NCBI GenBank assembly: GCA_947305035.1
Contig: CAMZCV010000037.1
Location: 1-8,347 of the forward strand
Direction of reading: 5' to 3'
Length of the DNA stretch: 8,347 bases
Source: an uncultured Coriobacteriales bacterium
GTDB lineage: Bacteria > Actinomycetota > Coriobacteriia > Coriobacteriales > Atopobiaceae
Position 1 is the first letter of the stretch. Each line of letters opens with the position of its first letter. Below are positions 1-6,518 of this stretch, piece after piece. Under the pieces are notes generated by a model. That model saw only the letters and a program-made list of their open reading frames with translations, had not been told where the DNA came from and did no database searches. Both the position numbers and the translations under genes were made by a program.

Positions 1-413
1 TCCACGCTCACGAAGATGACGTAATCGAGCTGGTCGGCATAGTATCCGAGCACGTCCACCGGGGTGGACAGGTTGATGGCGAGGCCGCGCTTGGGGCAAC
101 CTCCCACCTTGAGGGCGGAAAGCCACTCGCTGGGATACGGCAGCGCCTCGACGTGCGCGCACGCAGCGGGCACGCCTATCTCGAGGATGGGCTTCACATA
201 GTCCATCGGGTTCAGCACCTCGAGATGCACATCCACGGGCACGGAGGTGTTCTCCACCACCGTGCGCACCGTGTCCATGCCGAAGGTGATCTCGTGCACG
301 AAGTTGCCATCGTCCACGTCGAGGTGGATATGCGCCAGCCCGCGCGTGGCGTCGAGCACGGCACCCAGGTTGAGCTGGCTCCCTGCGGAGAGGGACGGGC
401 TGAGCTCGAACAT
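1..413 (-). CDS. Ribulose-phosphate 3-epimerase-like / SgcE-like protein (C-terminus beyond window)
   Basis: Reading leftward from ATG at 413, 137 codons are open to the window edge, so the C-terminal part is missing. The protein starts MFELSPSLSAG and has the ribulose-phosphate 3-epimerase TIM-barrel pattern: SPSL at the first strand, HLDVDDGNF (30-38), ITFG (42-45), VHLEV (62-66), HVE (87-89), and a strand ending at the edge where the family has VMSVEPG. Metal ligands expected of the family are present at His30, Asp32 and His63; the last (an Asp) would lie outside the window. Family members interconvert ketopentose 5-phosphates at C3 in the cytosol. ITFGMDTV and the acidic residues after HLD recall E. 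coli SgcE more than Rpe. The kinase stop is 2 bases upstream and AAGGAG lies just before that stop, so the two genes are probably translationally coupled. The three methionines that cap the substrate in Rpe are replaced (D34, E65, V135). The family call is firm; the substrate is unknown. Confidence 0.85.
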   Translation of the reverse strand, partial: MFELSPSLSAGSQLNLGAVLDATRGLAHIHLDVDDGNFVHEITFGMDTVRTVVENTSVPVDVHLEVLNPMDYVKPILEIGVPAACAHVEALPYPSEWLSALKVGGCPKRGLAINLSTPVDVLGYYADQLDYVIFVSV

Positions 414-415
414 GG

Positions 416-1927
416 CTACTCCTTGCCGAAGGTCGCGAGCGCCTCGAGCGCACGCTCGTAGGCGGCGAACTTCTCGCGGTAGAGGCCCACGTATTCGGGG
501 CGCGGCTCCACGACCTCGTCCACGCGCACCGAGCGCGCGATGGCGTCGTCGTAGCTTGCGTACACGCCCGCGGCGACGCCCGCCGCCATGGCAGCGCCCT
601 GGCAGCCGAGCTCGGTGTTGGCGAGGGTCTCCACGGGAACGCCCAGCACATCCGCCATGATCTGGGTCCACTCGTGGCTCTTTGCCACACCGCCCGAGAG
701 GCGCACGCGGCGCCCGGCGAGATCCTCCCCCACCAGCTGATGCACATTCCACAGCGTGGAGAAGCACACGCCCTCGTAGACGGCGAGGATCATGTGCTCG
801 CGCGTGGTGTAGCTCGAGAGGCCTAGGAAGCAGGCGTCGGCTCCGCTGGGGTGCGACGCGCCGTAGAGGTAGGGCACGAAGACCACGTGGGAGTCGCCCG
901 GGTCGAGCGCGCCCACCGCGGCGTTGCACTCGGCGTAGATCTCACCGCGCGAGATGCCGGGACGGTCGCGCTCCAGGAAGTTGGCGACGAACCAGTCGAA
1001 GTTGGACGCCGAGGTGGGCCAGGACTCCTCGACGTTGAAGAAGCCCGGACGGTAGCCCAGCGTCACGGTGTTCTTGTTCTTGTCGTAGTCGGTGTTGGCG
1101 GTGGTGGCGAGGCGCTCGTTGATGGACCAGGTGCCCGCGATGAGGCAGAGGGTCTCGGTGTCGGCCACGCCGCTCGCGAACTCGTTGGCGTCGATGTCGA
1201 AGAAGCCGCCCACCACGGGCGTCCCCTCCGCAAGGCCCGTCGCTGCCGCGGCTTCGGCCGTGACGGTGCCACCGCATTCGATGCTCTCGATGATGCGGGG
1301 CATCTTCTCGAAGCAGTCCGCGATGCCCGCCGCCTCGAAGATGGCCGGGTCGAACGCACGCGTATGCAGGTTGCAGAGGCACGTGGAGCTGGCCTCGGTG
1401 ATCTCGGTGGTGAACTCGCCGGTGAGCTTGAAGCGAATCCAGTCCTTGATGCCCAGGACCCAACGCGACGCCTCGAGGGCAGCGGGGTTGTAGCGCTTGA
1501 ACCACGCGAGCAGGGCGATGGGCTGCGCCGCCCACGTGGACTGGCAGGTCATGGGGTAGATCGCGCGCTCCACGCCCGTCTCGGCGAACTCGTCGCAGAT
1601 GTCGTTGGCGCGCTCGTCGGTGGAGACGATGGCCTTGTAGGTGGGGTTGCCCTCGGCGTCCACGAGGCAGAAGCCGTTGCCGTAGCCGGTGAGGCCCACG
1701 CCCGCGACGTCGGCTCCGGTGATGCCCGCAAGTTCGAGCGCCTCGGCGATGGCCTCGGTGTTCTTCTCCCACACCTCGAGCGAATCACGCTCGGACCAGC
1801 TGGGATGCGGTACCTCGATGGGCAGGCGGCGGCTCGCAACCGCAACCTCGCGCCCATCGAGCGAGAACACCGCGCACTTGATCTCCGACCCGCCGTTATC
1901 GATGCCGACGAGATACTTCTCGGACAT
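416..1927 (-). CDS. FGGY-family carbohydrate kinase, L-xylulokinase (LyxK)-like
   Basis: This is a complete 503-residue ATP-dependent sugar kinase, the usual FGGY length. The N-terminal phosphate-binding loop is GIDNGGSEIK (8-17), with Ser where most relatives have Thr. The catalytic-base region is GGFFDIDANEFASG (240-253), with Asp244 as the likely base. IAGTW follows at 263-267. The C-terminal domain has VPYLYG, AVYEGVCFS and the adenosine-site motif RLSGGVAKSHEW. From memory, the best resemblance is E. coli L-xylulokinase: GGLFD, GTW, SPTSSGNLEWF and FLYGSN all align. L-xylulose or another ketopentose is therefore a reasonable but unproven substrate. An in-frame ATG exists at 1957, but AAGGAGG lies 4-5 bases before the ATG at 1927, and that start puts the P-loop at the normal distance. 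It is the middle gene of an operon: 64 bases after the BtpA/SgcQ-like gene and 2 bases before the epimerase gene. Confidence 0.9.
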   Translation of the reverse strand: MSEKYLVGIDNGGSEIKCAVFSLDGREVAVASRRLPIEVPHPSWSERDSLEVWEKNTEAIAEALELAGITGADVAGVGLTGYGNGFCLVDAEGNPTYKAIVSTDERANDICDEFAETGVERAIYPMTCQSTWAAQPIALLAWFKRYNPAALEASRWVLGIKDWIRFKLTGEFTTEITEASSTCLCNLHTRAFDPAIFEAAGIADCFEKMPRIIESIECGGTVTAEAAAATGLAEGTPVVGGFFDIDANEFASGVADTETLCLIAGTWSINERLATTANTDYDKNKNTVTLGYRPGFFNVEESWPTSASNFDWFVANFLERDRPGISRGEIYAECNAAVGALDPGDSHVVFVPYLYGASHPSGADACFLGLSSYTTREHMILAVYEGVCFSTLWNVHQLVGEDLAGRRVRLSGGVAKSHEWTQIMADVLGVPVETLANTELGCQGAAMAAGVAAGVYASYDDAIARSVRVDEVVEPRPEYVGLYREKFAAYERALEALATFGKE

Positions 1928-1931
1928 GGTT

Positions 1932-1938
1932 CCTCCTT
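1932..1938 (-). promoter_or_regulatory. Ribosome binding site of the LyxK-like kinase
   Basis: On the minus strand AAGGAGG is followed by four bases and ATG (1927). It is a near-perfect Shine-Dalgarno match and decides the start against the in-frame ATG 30 bases upstream at 1957. No promoter or terminator is apparent in the 64-base gap 1928-1991, which supports cotranscription with the upstream gene. Confidence 0.75.
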
Positions 1939-1991
1939 GCACCCTAAACGAGAACAACCTCCGCTGGGGATACTACCCTGACGAAGAACAA

Positions 1992-2822
1992 CTAGAGGGT
2001 CTCGCGGAACTTGTACACGACGGCCATGAGCTCCTCGACGCGGGCCTGGTCGACGCGGACGTTGTTGAGGTTCTCATCCTCGAACTGCCCGCCTGCCTTG
2101 AAGTAGGTGCCCACGACGGCGGCGTCGGAGGTGGAGAGCTTGGCCTCGATGGTGTTGGGGCGGCAGCCGGTGTTGCACAGGACGACGACCTCGGGGTTCT
2201 TGGCCTTGACGGAAGCCATGAGGTCCTCGTCGACATCCTGTCCTGCAGCCTGGGCGGAGATGCACAGTCCGTCGGGATGGGCCTTGAAGATGGTGGAAGA
2301 GGCGATCTCGGCGAGCGGGCGCGGGTCCATGGCGCGGTCGGACTCGGGGTTGATGAAGTAGAGCATGCGGAGCTTCTGCAGGTGGAGCTCGGTGCGGCGG
2401 CGCTGCAGCTTGGAGAAGTCGTTGTTGTAGAAGCCGCCATCGCCCACGTAGACGCCGTGGAAGGTGCCGCGCACGAACGCCGCGCCGGTAGCGGCGGCGA
2501 GCTCGATGCAAGCGGCGCCGTCGGAGATGGCATCCACGCCGAACGGCACGCGGATCTCGGAGCGCAGGTTGCCGATGATGTAGGCCATGGTGGCGGGGGT
2601 GACGAAGCTCATAGAGCGCTCATAGGGCAGGCTGAACTCGTTGGAGAAGAGGATGCCGTCCACGCCGCCGTCCTGAAGGGCGTGCAGGTCCTGGCGGGCA
2701 TGCTCGATGACCGTGTCGAGGTTATCGCTCTCCTTCCAGCGCGGGTCGCCCGGCAGCGGGTCGAAGTGGAGCATCGAGATGATAGGCTTCTTGACACCGA
2801 ACATTTCCTCGATCCAAAGCAT
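1992..2822 (-). CDS. BtpA/SgcQ family protein
   Basis: This complete 276-residue protein belongs to the BtpA/SgcQ family of predicted TIM-barrel proteins, named for the cyanobacterial photosystem I biogenesis factor BtpA and for SgcQ of the E. coli sgc sugar cluster. Its length is normal for the family. Visible signatures are IISMLHFDPLPGDPRW near the N-terminus, DGGVDGILFSNEFSLPY, VPFGVDAISDGAACIELAAATGAAFVRG, and the C-terminal VLCNTGCRPNTI and VVGTYFKAGG segments. No signal peptide or membrane segment is seen, so it is probably cytosolic. The biochemical activity of the family is not established. The start is ATG at 2822, preceded by GAGAGGAGAG about 4 bases upstream. It is the first gene of an operon with the FGGY kinase and the SgcE-like epimerase, which argues for a role in sugar-phosphate breakdown here rather than photosynthesis. 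The family call is firm; the function is inferred from neighbours. Confidence 0.88.
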   Translation of the reverse strand: MLWIEEMFGVKKPIISMLHFDPLPGDPRWKESDNLDTVIEHARQDLHALQDGGVDGILFSNEFSLPYERSMSFVTPATMAYIIGNLRSEIRVPFGVDAISDGAACIELAAATGAAFVRGTFHGVYVGDGGFYNNDFSKLQRRRTELHLQKLRMLYFINPESDRAMDPRPLAEIASSTIFKAHPDGLCISAQAAGQDVDEDLMASVKAKNPEVVVLCNTGCRPNTIEAKLSTSDAAVVGTYFKAGGQFEDENLNNVRVDQARVEELMAVVYKFRETL

Positions 2823-2990
2823 GGTTCTCTCCTCTCTTGGAGCCGCTCAACGACGCGCTCCGTTTGTGGCAAAGTGGTATGAAAATCCTAACCAGTTATA
2901 TAGTTTCATCCATGATGCCCCAGCTGTCCACTACCGTTCCGCGAGCGGTGCCTGCGGGTGGTGGAGCGCTCGGACGGGCAAGCTGAGTTT
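2823..2990. other. Intergenic region, presumed promoter region of the sugar operon
   Basis: With the repeat at 2991-3065 this makes 252 bases without a gene between the permease stop and the BtpA/SgcQ start. It is locally AT-rich around 2878-2910, unlike the surrounding coding DNA. On the minus strand TATATAAC (2895-2902) is the best -10-like stretch. A TGGACA (2925-2930) resembles a -35 box but lies 22 bases away, too far for a standard sigma-70 promoter, so no exact promoter is called. An 11-mer GGTATGAAAAT (2876-2886) matches one end of the 75-bp element exactly. I see no open reading frame with a convincing ribosome binding site here. Confidence 0.4.
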
Positions 2991-3065
2991 TTTCATACCC
3001 TATTCCAGCTCAACTGCGGTTCCTTCCAGAGAAAACCGCAGGAAAGCCGATAGAGGGTATGGAAA
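2991..3065. repeat. 75-bp element with inverted-repeat ends, copy 1
   Basis: By hand alignment this segment matches 6582-6656 at 70 of 75 positions, in the same orientation and without gaps. Its ends are near-complementary: TTTCATACCCT at the left and AGGGTATGGAAA at the right. The middle contains a second inverted repeat, CTGCGGTT / AACCGCAG, with a 12-base loop, so the transcript in either direction could fold into a long hairpin. It begins 9 bases past the stop codon of the ABC permease gene. No run of T follows the hairpin in the transcribed direction, so it is not a classical intrinsic terminator. A REP-like or MITE-like element is the best description. It has no coding capacity. Confidence 0.85.
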
Positions 3066-3074
3066 TCAAGCCGC

Positions 3075-4298
3075 TTATGAAACCTGGTGTCGAGCGAACG
3101 TGCGCATCGCAAGCGGTGAAAGGGTCACGAGCATCGCTGCATACAACAGGGTGGAGATGCTCGGCAGATCGAGGACCAACGAGCCGGCAGCATACGACGC
3201 CATGCGCGAGAACGACCAGTTGATGGAGCTGAGCGGGGTGAGCGCAGCGACCTTTGCGGCCGGCGTGAAGAAGATCCCGATGAATCCGAGCAGCACGATC
3301 GCCATGGGGATGACGGCCGCAGGCATCGAGGAACGCATCTTGGATGAGAGCAGCAGCGTGAATCCGGCCATTCCGAACGCAATCACATAACCGAGCGCAC
3401 AGCGGAGCGCCGTCGCGCCAGCCATCGTGAGCGGGTAGGGGTTCGCATACCCCATCATCTGGAACGGGAGGCTCGCGCCTTCCGCTCCGAAGAACGCGAA
3501 GATGGCGCCCAGCATCACCGCAACGGAGAGCCACCAGTACACAGTGGCGAAGATGAGCGATGCCACGACCTTTGCCACGGGAAGCGCCCTTTTCCCAAGC
3601 CTGGTGGGGAGCACGACGGATGCTGCTCGGCTCTGGTATTCTCCGCTGAACACCCCCGAAAGAGCCACGCAGAGCGCAACGATGGGAAGCGCCAGGAATG
3701 TTGTCCAATTGAATGCAGAAACCCATCCGTCCGCATATCCGTACTCGAGCGGCCACGACATCCGGGACGCCTTGGCAAGCCAGAAGGACTCCTCCGCAGG
3801 GGTGTAATCGTAGTAGCCGAGAAGACCGTCCTTCAGCCCTTCCTCGATGCCTGCGGCGCAAGCTTGCTGGAGATCGTCCGCATACACCTCGTCATCGAGG
3901 AGCATCACGCTGCGGAGCCTCGTGTAATACGTGTCGTGGAGAACCGCGTAGGAGCTGCGCCAGAACTCGAGGCCGTACGTCTCGAGAATCTGCTCGCTCG
4001 ACATGTCCGAATAGGTGGGCCCTTCGCTCTCGGCCAGCTCCTCAGCACGGTCGTAAGCAGCCATATCCTCCGCAACACGATCGGCATCGAGTGTGCCCGC
4101 GTGGGACTCCTGCTTCTCCCGGTAGGCATCCAGTCCCGCAAGCCCCGAGCACGTCTTGCCGTCCAGATCGTACGTCTGCGTCGTTACGGCATCGAGGATG
4201 GTGATGCCCACGATGATGAGCAGGGCGAACGCGCAGGCGAGCATGCCCGCCCTGTTGCCGACGATCTTCTTGAGTTCGAATCGGATGAGATCGAGCAT
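3075..4298 (-). CDS. ABC-2-type transporter permease with large extracytoplasmic domain
   Basis: From ATG at 4298 this is 407 residues (MLDLIRFELKKIVGN). It has one membrane segment near the N-terminus (about 17-38), a long hydrophilic acidic and tyrosine-rich region (about 39-195), then about five hydrophobic segments (near 199-219, 243-270, 294-318, 327-345, 379-399). The stretch FSGEYQSRAASVVLPTRLGKRALPVAKVV after the second segment is typical of ABC-2 permeases, which export drugs, peptides or envelope components. The start at 4298 is chosen because AGGGG lies 7 bases upstream; ATG at 4304 is in frame but leaves almost no spacing. A much longer frame to 4451 would overlap the ATPase gene and is rejected. 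The ATPase gene ends only 10 bases before this start, so the two are surely partners. It is the last gene of the sigma-factor operon. The exported substrate is unknown. Confidence 0.85.
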   Translation of the reverse strand: MLDLIRFELKKIVGNRAGMLACAFALLIIVGITILDAVTTQTYDLDGKTCSGLAGLDAYREKQESHAGTLDADRVAEDMAAYDRAEELAESEGPTYSDMSSEQILETYGLEFWRSSYAVLHDTYYTRLRSVMLLDDEVYADDLQQACAAGIEEGLKDGLLGYYDYTPAEESFWLAKASRMSWPLEYGYADGWVSAFNWTTFLALPIVALCVALSGVFSGEYQSRAASVVLPTRLGKRALPVAKVVASLIFATVYWWLSVAVMLGAIFAFFGAEGASLPFQMMGYANPYPLTMAGATALRCALGYVIAFGMAGFTLLLSSKMRSSMPAAVIPMAIVLLGFIGIFFTPAAKVAALTPLSSINWSFSRMASYAAGSLVLDLPSISTLLYAAMLVTLSPLAMRTFARHQVS

Positions 4299-4308
4299 AT
4301 CCATTCCC

Positions 4309-5184
4309 CTATCTGGCGTCAGCGTCCGAGAAAACATGAAGATACAGATCCTCCAACGTGGGTTCGACGTTATACGCGTCAACCGTCGGAGCATCGTCGG
4401 CAACCACGCGCACGACAGCGCGGCCATCTGTGGAATAGCGCACGTTGGCAACGGTCATCAGCGTCGACATGTGCTCCGCCTCCCCCGCTTCCACATGGCA
4501 CTCCCAAACTTTGCCGGCAGCCTGCGAAACAACCTGATCAGGCGCACCATCCATGACGAATGCCCCGTTGTTCATGACCAGTATGCGGCCCGCGATGAAC
4601 TCCACGTCGCTTACGATGTGGGTTGAGAGGATTACGATCTTGTCCTGTGCGAACCCCGCGATGAGGTTGCGGAACCGCACGCGCTCCTTGGGGTCGAGCC
4701 CCGACGTAGGCTCGTCGAGCACGAGGATCGCCGGGTCGTTGATCATCGCCTGCGCTATGCCGAGCCGCTGCTTCATACCGCCGGAGAAGGTCTTGATCTT
4801 GCGACGCGCATCGCTCGCCAAGCCCACCTCCTCCAGTAGCTCCATGCTGCGGATCTGCCCGTCTCGGTTGCCGAAACCTTTGAGCGTGGCCATATAGCGC
4901 ATGAAATCCAACGCGGTGAAATCCGGGTAATAGCCGAAATCCTGAGGCAAGTATCCGAGCATCGCCCGATACTCGTCTCCCAACGTCCCGGCATCAGTTC
5001 CATCGAGCAGAATCTGCCCGCTTGTGGGTCTCAAGACGTCGCACACCATGCGCATGAGCGTGGTCTTTCCCGCACCGTTGGCGCCGAGCAGGCCGGTCAC
5101 GCCCGGGATGAGCGTCGCCGAAACGCGGTCCACGGCGATTTTCGCCCCGAATTGCTTGGTCAGTCGATCCAGTTTCAGTTCCAT
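4309..5184 (-). CDS. ABC transporter ATP-binding protein
   Basis: From ATG at 5184 this is 291 residues. All ABC ATPase motifs are intact: Walker A GANGAGKTT (34-42), Q-loop LPQ (Q81), signature FSGGMKQR (133-140), Walker B ILVLDEP (153-159), D-loop SGLDP (161-165) and switch His189 in STH. The remaining C-terminal part, ending in EPTLEDLYLHVF, is usual for the DrrA/CcmA/NatA-type exporter ATPases that pair with ABC-2 permeases. It would bind the cytosolic face of the permease encoded next and power export. GTG at 5193 is an alternative start, but GAGGA is only one base before it and about 10 bases before the ATG, so ATG 5184 is preferred. The upstream membrane-protein gene ends 13 bases away and the permease starts 10 bases after the stop, so this is a tight operon. 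Confidence 0.93.
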   Translation of the reverse strand: MELKLDRLTKQFGAKIAVDRVSATLIPGVTGLLGANGAGKTTLMRMVCDVLRPTSGQILLDGTDAGTLGDEYRAMLGYLPQDFGYYPDFTALDFMRYMATLKGFGNRDGQIRSMELLEEVGLASDARRKIKTFSGGMKQRLGIAQAMINDPAILVLDEPTSGLDPKERVRFRNLIAGFAQDKIVILSTHIVSDVEFIAGRILVMNNGAFVMDGAPDQVVSQAAGKVWECHVEAGEAEHMSTLMTVANVRYSTDGRAVVRVVADDAPTVDAYNVEPTLEDLYLHVFSDADAR

Positions 5185-5197
5185 ACGTCCCACTTCC

Positions 5198-5998
5198 TCA
5201 GCAGCCAGTCATCGCACGGTGAGGGATAAACAAGTCGAACCCTGCGAGCGCCGTGCGGAAGGTCAGGGCAACCTCGCGGGCGAGCCACACCAAGGCTGCA
5301 ACTGCAGCGCATCCCCATATGGCAAGCGAAGCATCCTCATACATGCTGGGGAGGAAGGCCGCGAGCGCCGCAAGCACTATGGAGCAGGCTGCGCTCCATA
5401 CGGCGCATAGCGCGGAGGCAGATGACGGAGGCGCTTTCCTGAGCACGGCAAGCGAGCCGGCGCACGTGCAGAAGAACGGCGGACAAGCCCAAAGAGCCAC
5501 GGTAAAGGCGCTCAGTTCGAGGGCGCGCGCCGTCACAGCCACCATGGCCGCCACCACGAGCGACGACGAGCACCCCAGGATGATGAGCCGTGCGAGCAGA
5601 ATGCTTGCGATGTTGTTCCGGCACGAGTACTCCAGCTCGGCCATCCCATGCCGCTTGCTCACCTGTACTGTGGGTACGCCAACCAGCACGCTCGAAGCCG
5701 ACAGGATGCCCACGGCAAGTTTGGCATCGACCATACTGCTCGAAGCCCGCGCCAATGCAACCATCAAGGCGACGATAAGCACCTGCACAGCCCATGTCCA
5801 GATTGGGATATAGCGCACCTGCGCCGCCACGAAGGCCGCGCTCCCCATGGGGCGAACGGCCGCTTTGCGCGCACGGGAATCCTCCGCGAGCATCAGGCTT
5901 GCAACATGGAGCACATCATCCTGAGATACAGGTGGGCACCGCGCCATGTAATGTCGGATGAGGGTCGACTCGAGCTTTGCGTAGCCCGCTTTATCCAT
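5198..5998 (-). CDS. Six-TM membrane protein, candidate anti-sigma factor or transporter accessory
   Basis: This is a 266-residue protein I do not recognise by family. The first ~60 residues are hydrophilic (MDKAGYAKLESTLIRHY), followed by about six hydrophobic segments (near 63-85, 92-114, 130-158, 164-186, 193-215, 223-245) and a short tail. No signal peptide is seen. Its ATG lies inside the end of the sigma-factor gene, an 8-base overlap (5991-5998), so its translation is probably coupled to that gene. A soluble N-terminus followed by membrane segments, encoded directly after an ECF sigma gene, is the usual layout of membrane anti-sigma factors. The zinc anti-sigma motif HxxxCxxC is absent: HYMARC with no second cysteine is not a match. 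The alternative is a second membrane subunit of the ABC transporter encoded next to it. That it is a real membrane protein is firm; its role is inference. Confidence 0.7.
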   Translation of the reverse strand: MDKAGYAKLESTLIRHYMARCPPVSQDDVLHVASLMLAEDSRARKAAVRPMGSAAFVAAQVRYIPIWTWAVQVLIVALMVALARASSSMVDAKLAVGILSASSVLVGVPTVQVSKRHGMAELEYSCRNNIASILLARLIILGCSSSLVVAAMVAVTARALELSAFTVALWACPPFFCTCAGSLAVLRKAPPSSASALCAVWSAACSIVLAALAAFLPSMYEDASLAIWGCAAVAALVWLAREVALTFRTALAGFDLFIPHRAMTGC

Positions 5999-6488
5999 TC
6001 AGATCACCATCCTCCAGTTCTTCTGCGAGAAGCTTCAACGCCGTATCGATACGGCGCCTCGCGGCGAAGCGGCTGATTCCGAGCACATGAGCAACCTCGC
6101 CCACACCCAAACCGGATCCGAAACGCAACTCGACGACCTCGCGCAGATCCTCCGAAAGCTTGGCGAGCGCCTCGTCGATTGCATCGTCTCCGCCCGTCTC
6201 GCCGCTTTCGGCAATATCGAAATCGAGAGGGACCGTCTCGAGCCGCCGCTTACGGCTCGCATCCACGCACACGCTCCGCGCAATCCGCATGAGATAGGCG
6301 ATGGGCCTGTCCTGCTCGCGATAGCTTCCCGCACGCACGAAGCGGAGGAACGTCTCCTGTGCGAGATCCGCAGGCTCATACCCCGCCGGTGCATGGCGCC
6401 TGCAATACGCCAGCACCTCTCCGTAGCATTCCTTGGCAATGCGTTGCGCCTGTTCAGGACCCAGGCCATAGGATCCGCTCCTCGGCAA
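5991..6488 (-). CDS. RNA polymerase sigma factor, ECF type
   Basis: This is a short two-domain sigma-70 family protein of 165 residues from the chosen start. Region 2 spans about 20-82, with the core-binding DLAQETFLRF (41-50) and PIAYLMRIARSVCVDASRKRR (62-82) for promoter -10 contact. Region 4 spans about 104-156, with the helix-turn-helix GVGEVAHVLGISRFAARRRIDTAL for the -35 element. Sigma regions 1 and 3 are absent, as in ECF factors. The start is uncertain: AGGAGG lies 8 bases before a TTG at 6488, whereas an in-frame GTG at 6497 overlaps that same AGGAGG, so TTG is favoured. It is the first gene of a four-gene operon with a membrane protein and an ABC exporter, and overlaps the next gene by 8 bases. 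It probably transcribes its own operon under an envelope or antimicrobial signal. The ECF class is firm; the signal and regulon are unknown. Confidence 0.9.
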   Translation of the reverse strand: MPRSGSYGLGPEQAQRIAKECYGEVLAYCRRHAPAGYEPADLAQETFLRFVRAGSYREQDRPIAYLMRIARSVCVDASRKRRLETVPLDFDIAESGETGGDDAIDEALAKLSEDLREVVELRFGSGLGVGEVAHVLGISRFAARRRIDTALKLLAEELEDGDLNG

Positions 6489-6497
6489 GCCAGTCAC

Positions 6498-6503
6498 CTC
6501 CTC
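6498..6503 (-). promoter_or_regulatory. Ribosome binding site region of the sigma-factor gene
   Basis: On the minus strand AGAGGAGGTGACTGGCTTG puts a strong AGGAGG against a GTG codon (6497) and 8 bases before a TTG codon (6488). The normal spacing favours the unusual TTG start. N-terminal sequencing or comparison of orthologue starts would settle it. Confidence 0.5.
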
Positions 6504-6518
6504 TACCTACTACAACGT

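Noticed and set aside
851..1981. Long plus-strand reading frame opposite the LyxK-like kinase
   Set aside because: It is antisense to a clear FGGY kinase, shows no family motif and is dominated by G, A, V, E, R and D residues, as expected for the reverse strand of GC-rich coding DNA.
1689..2882. Long plus-strand reading frame across the kinase start and the BtpA/SgcQ gene
   Set aside because: Antisense to two well-supported genes, without motifs or a convincing ribosome binding site.
2903..2930. Sigma-70 promoter TGGACA / TATATA for the sugar operon
   Set aside because: The spacer is 22 bases instead of about 17, so no promoter is called as a feature.
2707..3390. Plus-strand frame that shares RENRRKADRGY with the frame at 6535-7689
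   Set aside because: The shared peptide is a translation of the 75-bp repeat, not a conserved protein domain. The rest is antisense to the BtpA/SgcQ and permease genes.
3010..3861. Second minus-strand frame within the permease gene
   Set aside because: Out of frame with the permease, rich in R, C and H, with none of the membrane segments shown by the real frame.
4299..4451. N-terminal extension of the permease up to 4451
   Set aside because: It would overlap the ATPase gene by over 140 bases. The extension is not hydrophobic and family-like sequence begins at MLDLIRFELKK, next to AGGGG.
6035..6469. Alternative minus-strand frame in the sigma gene starting at an ATG with GAGGAG 8 bases upstream
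   Set aside because: The ribosome-binding-site-like spacing is tempting, but the product has no family features while the overlapping frame has clear sigma regions 2 and 4.
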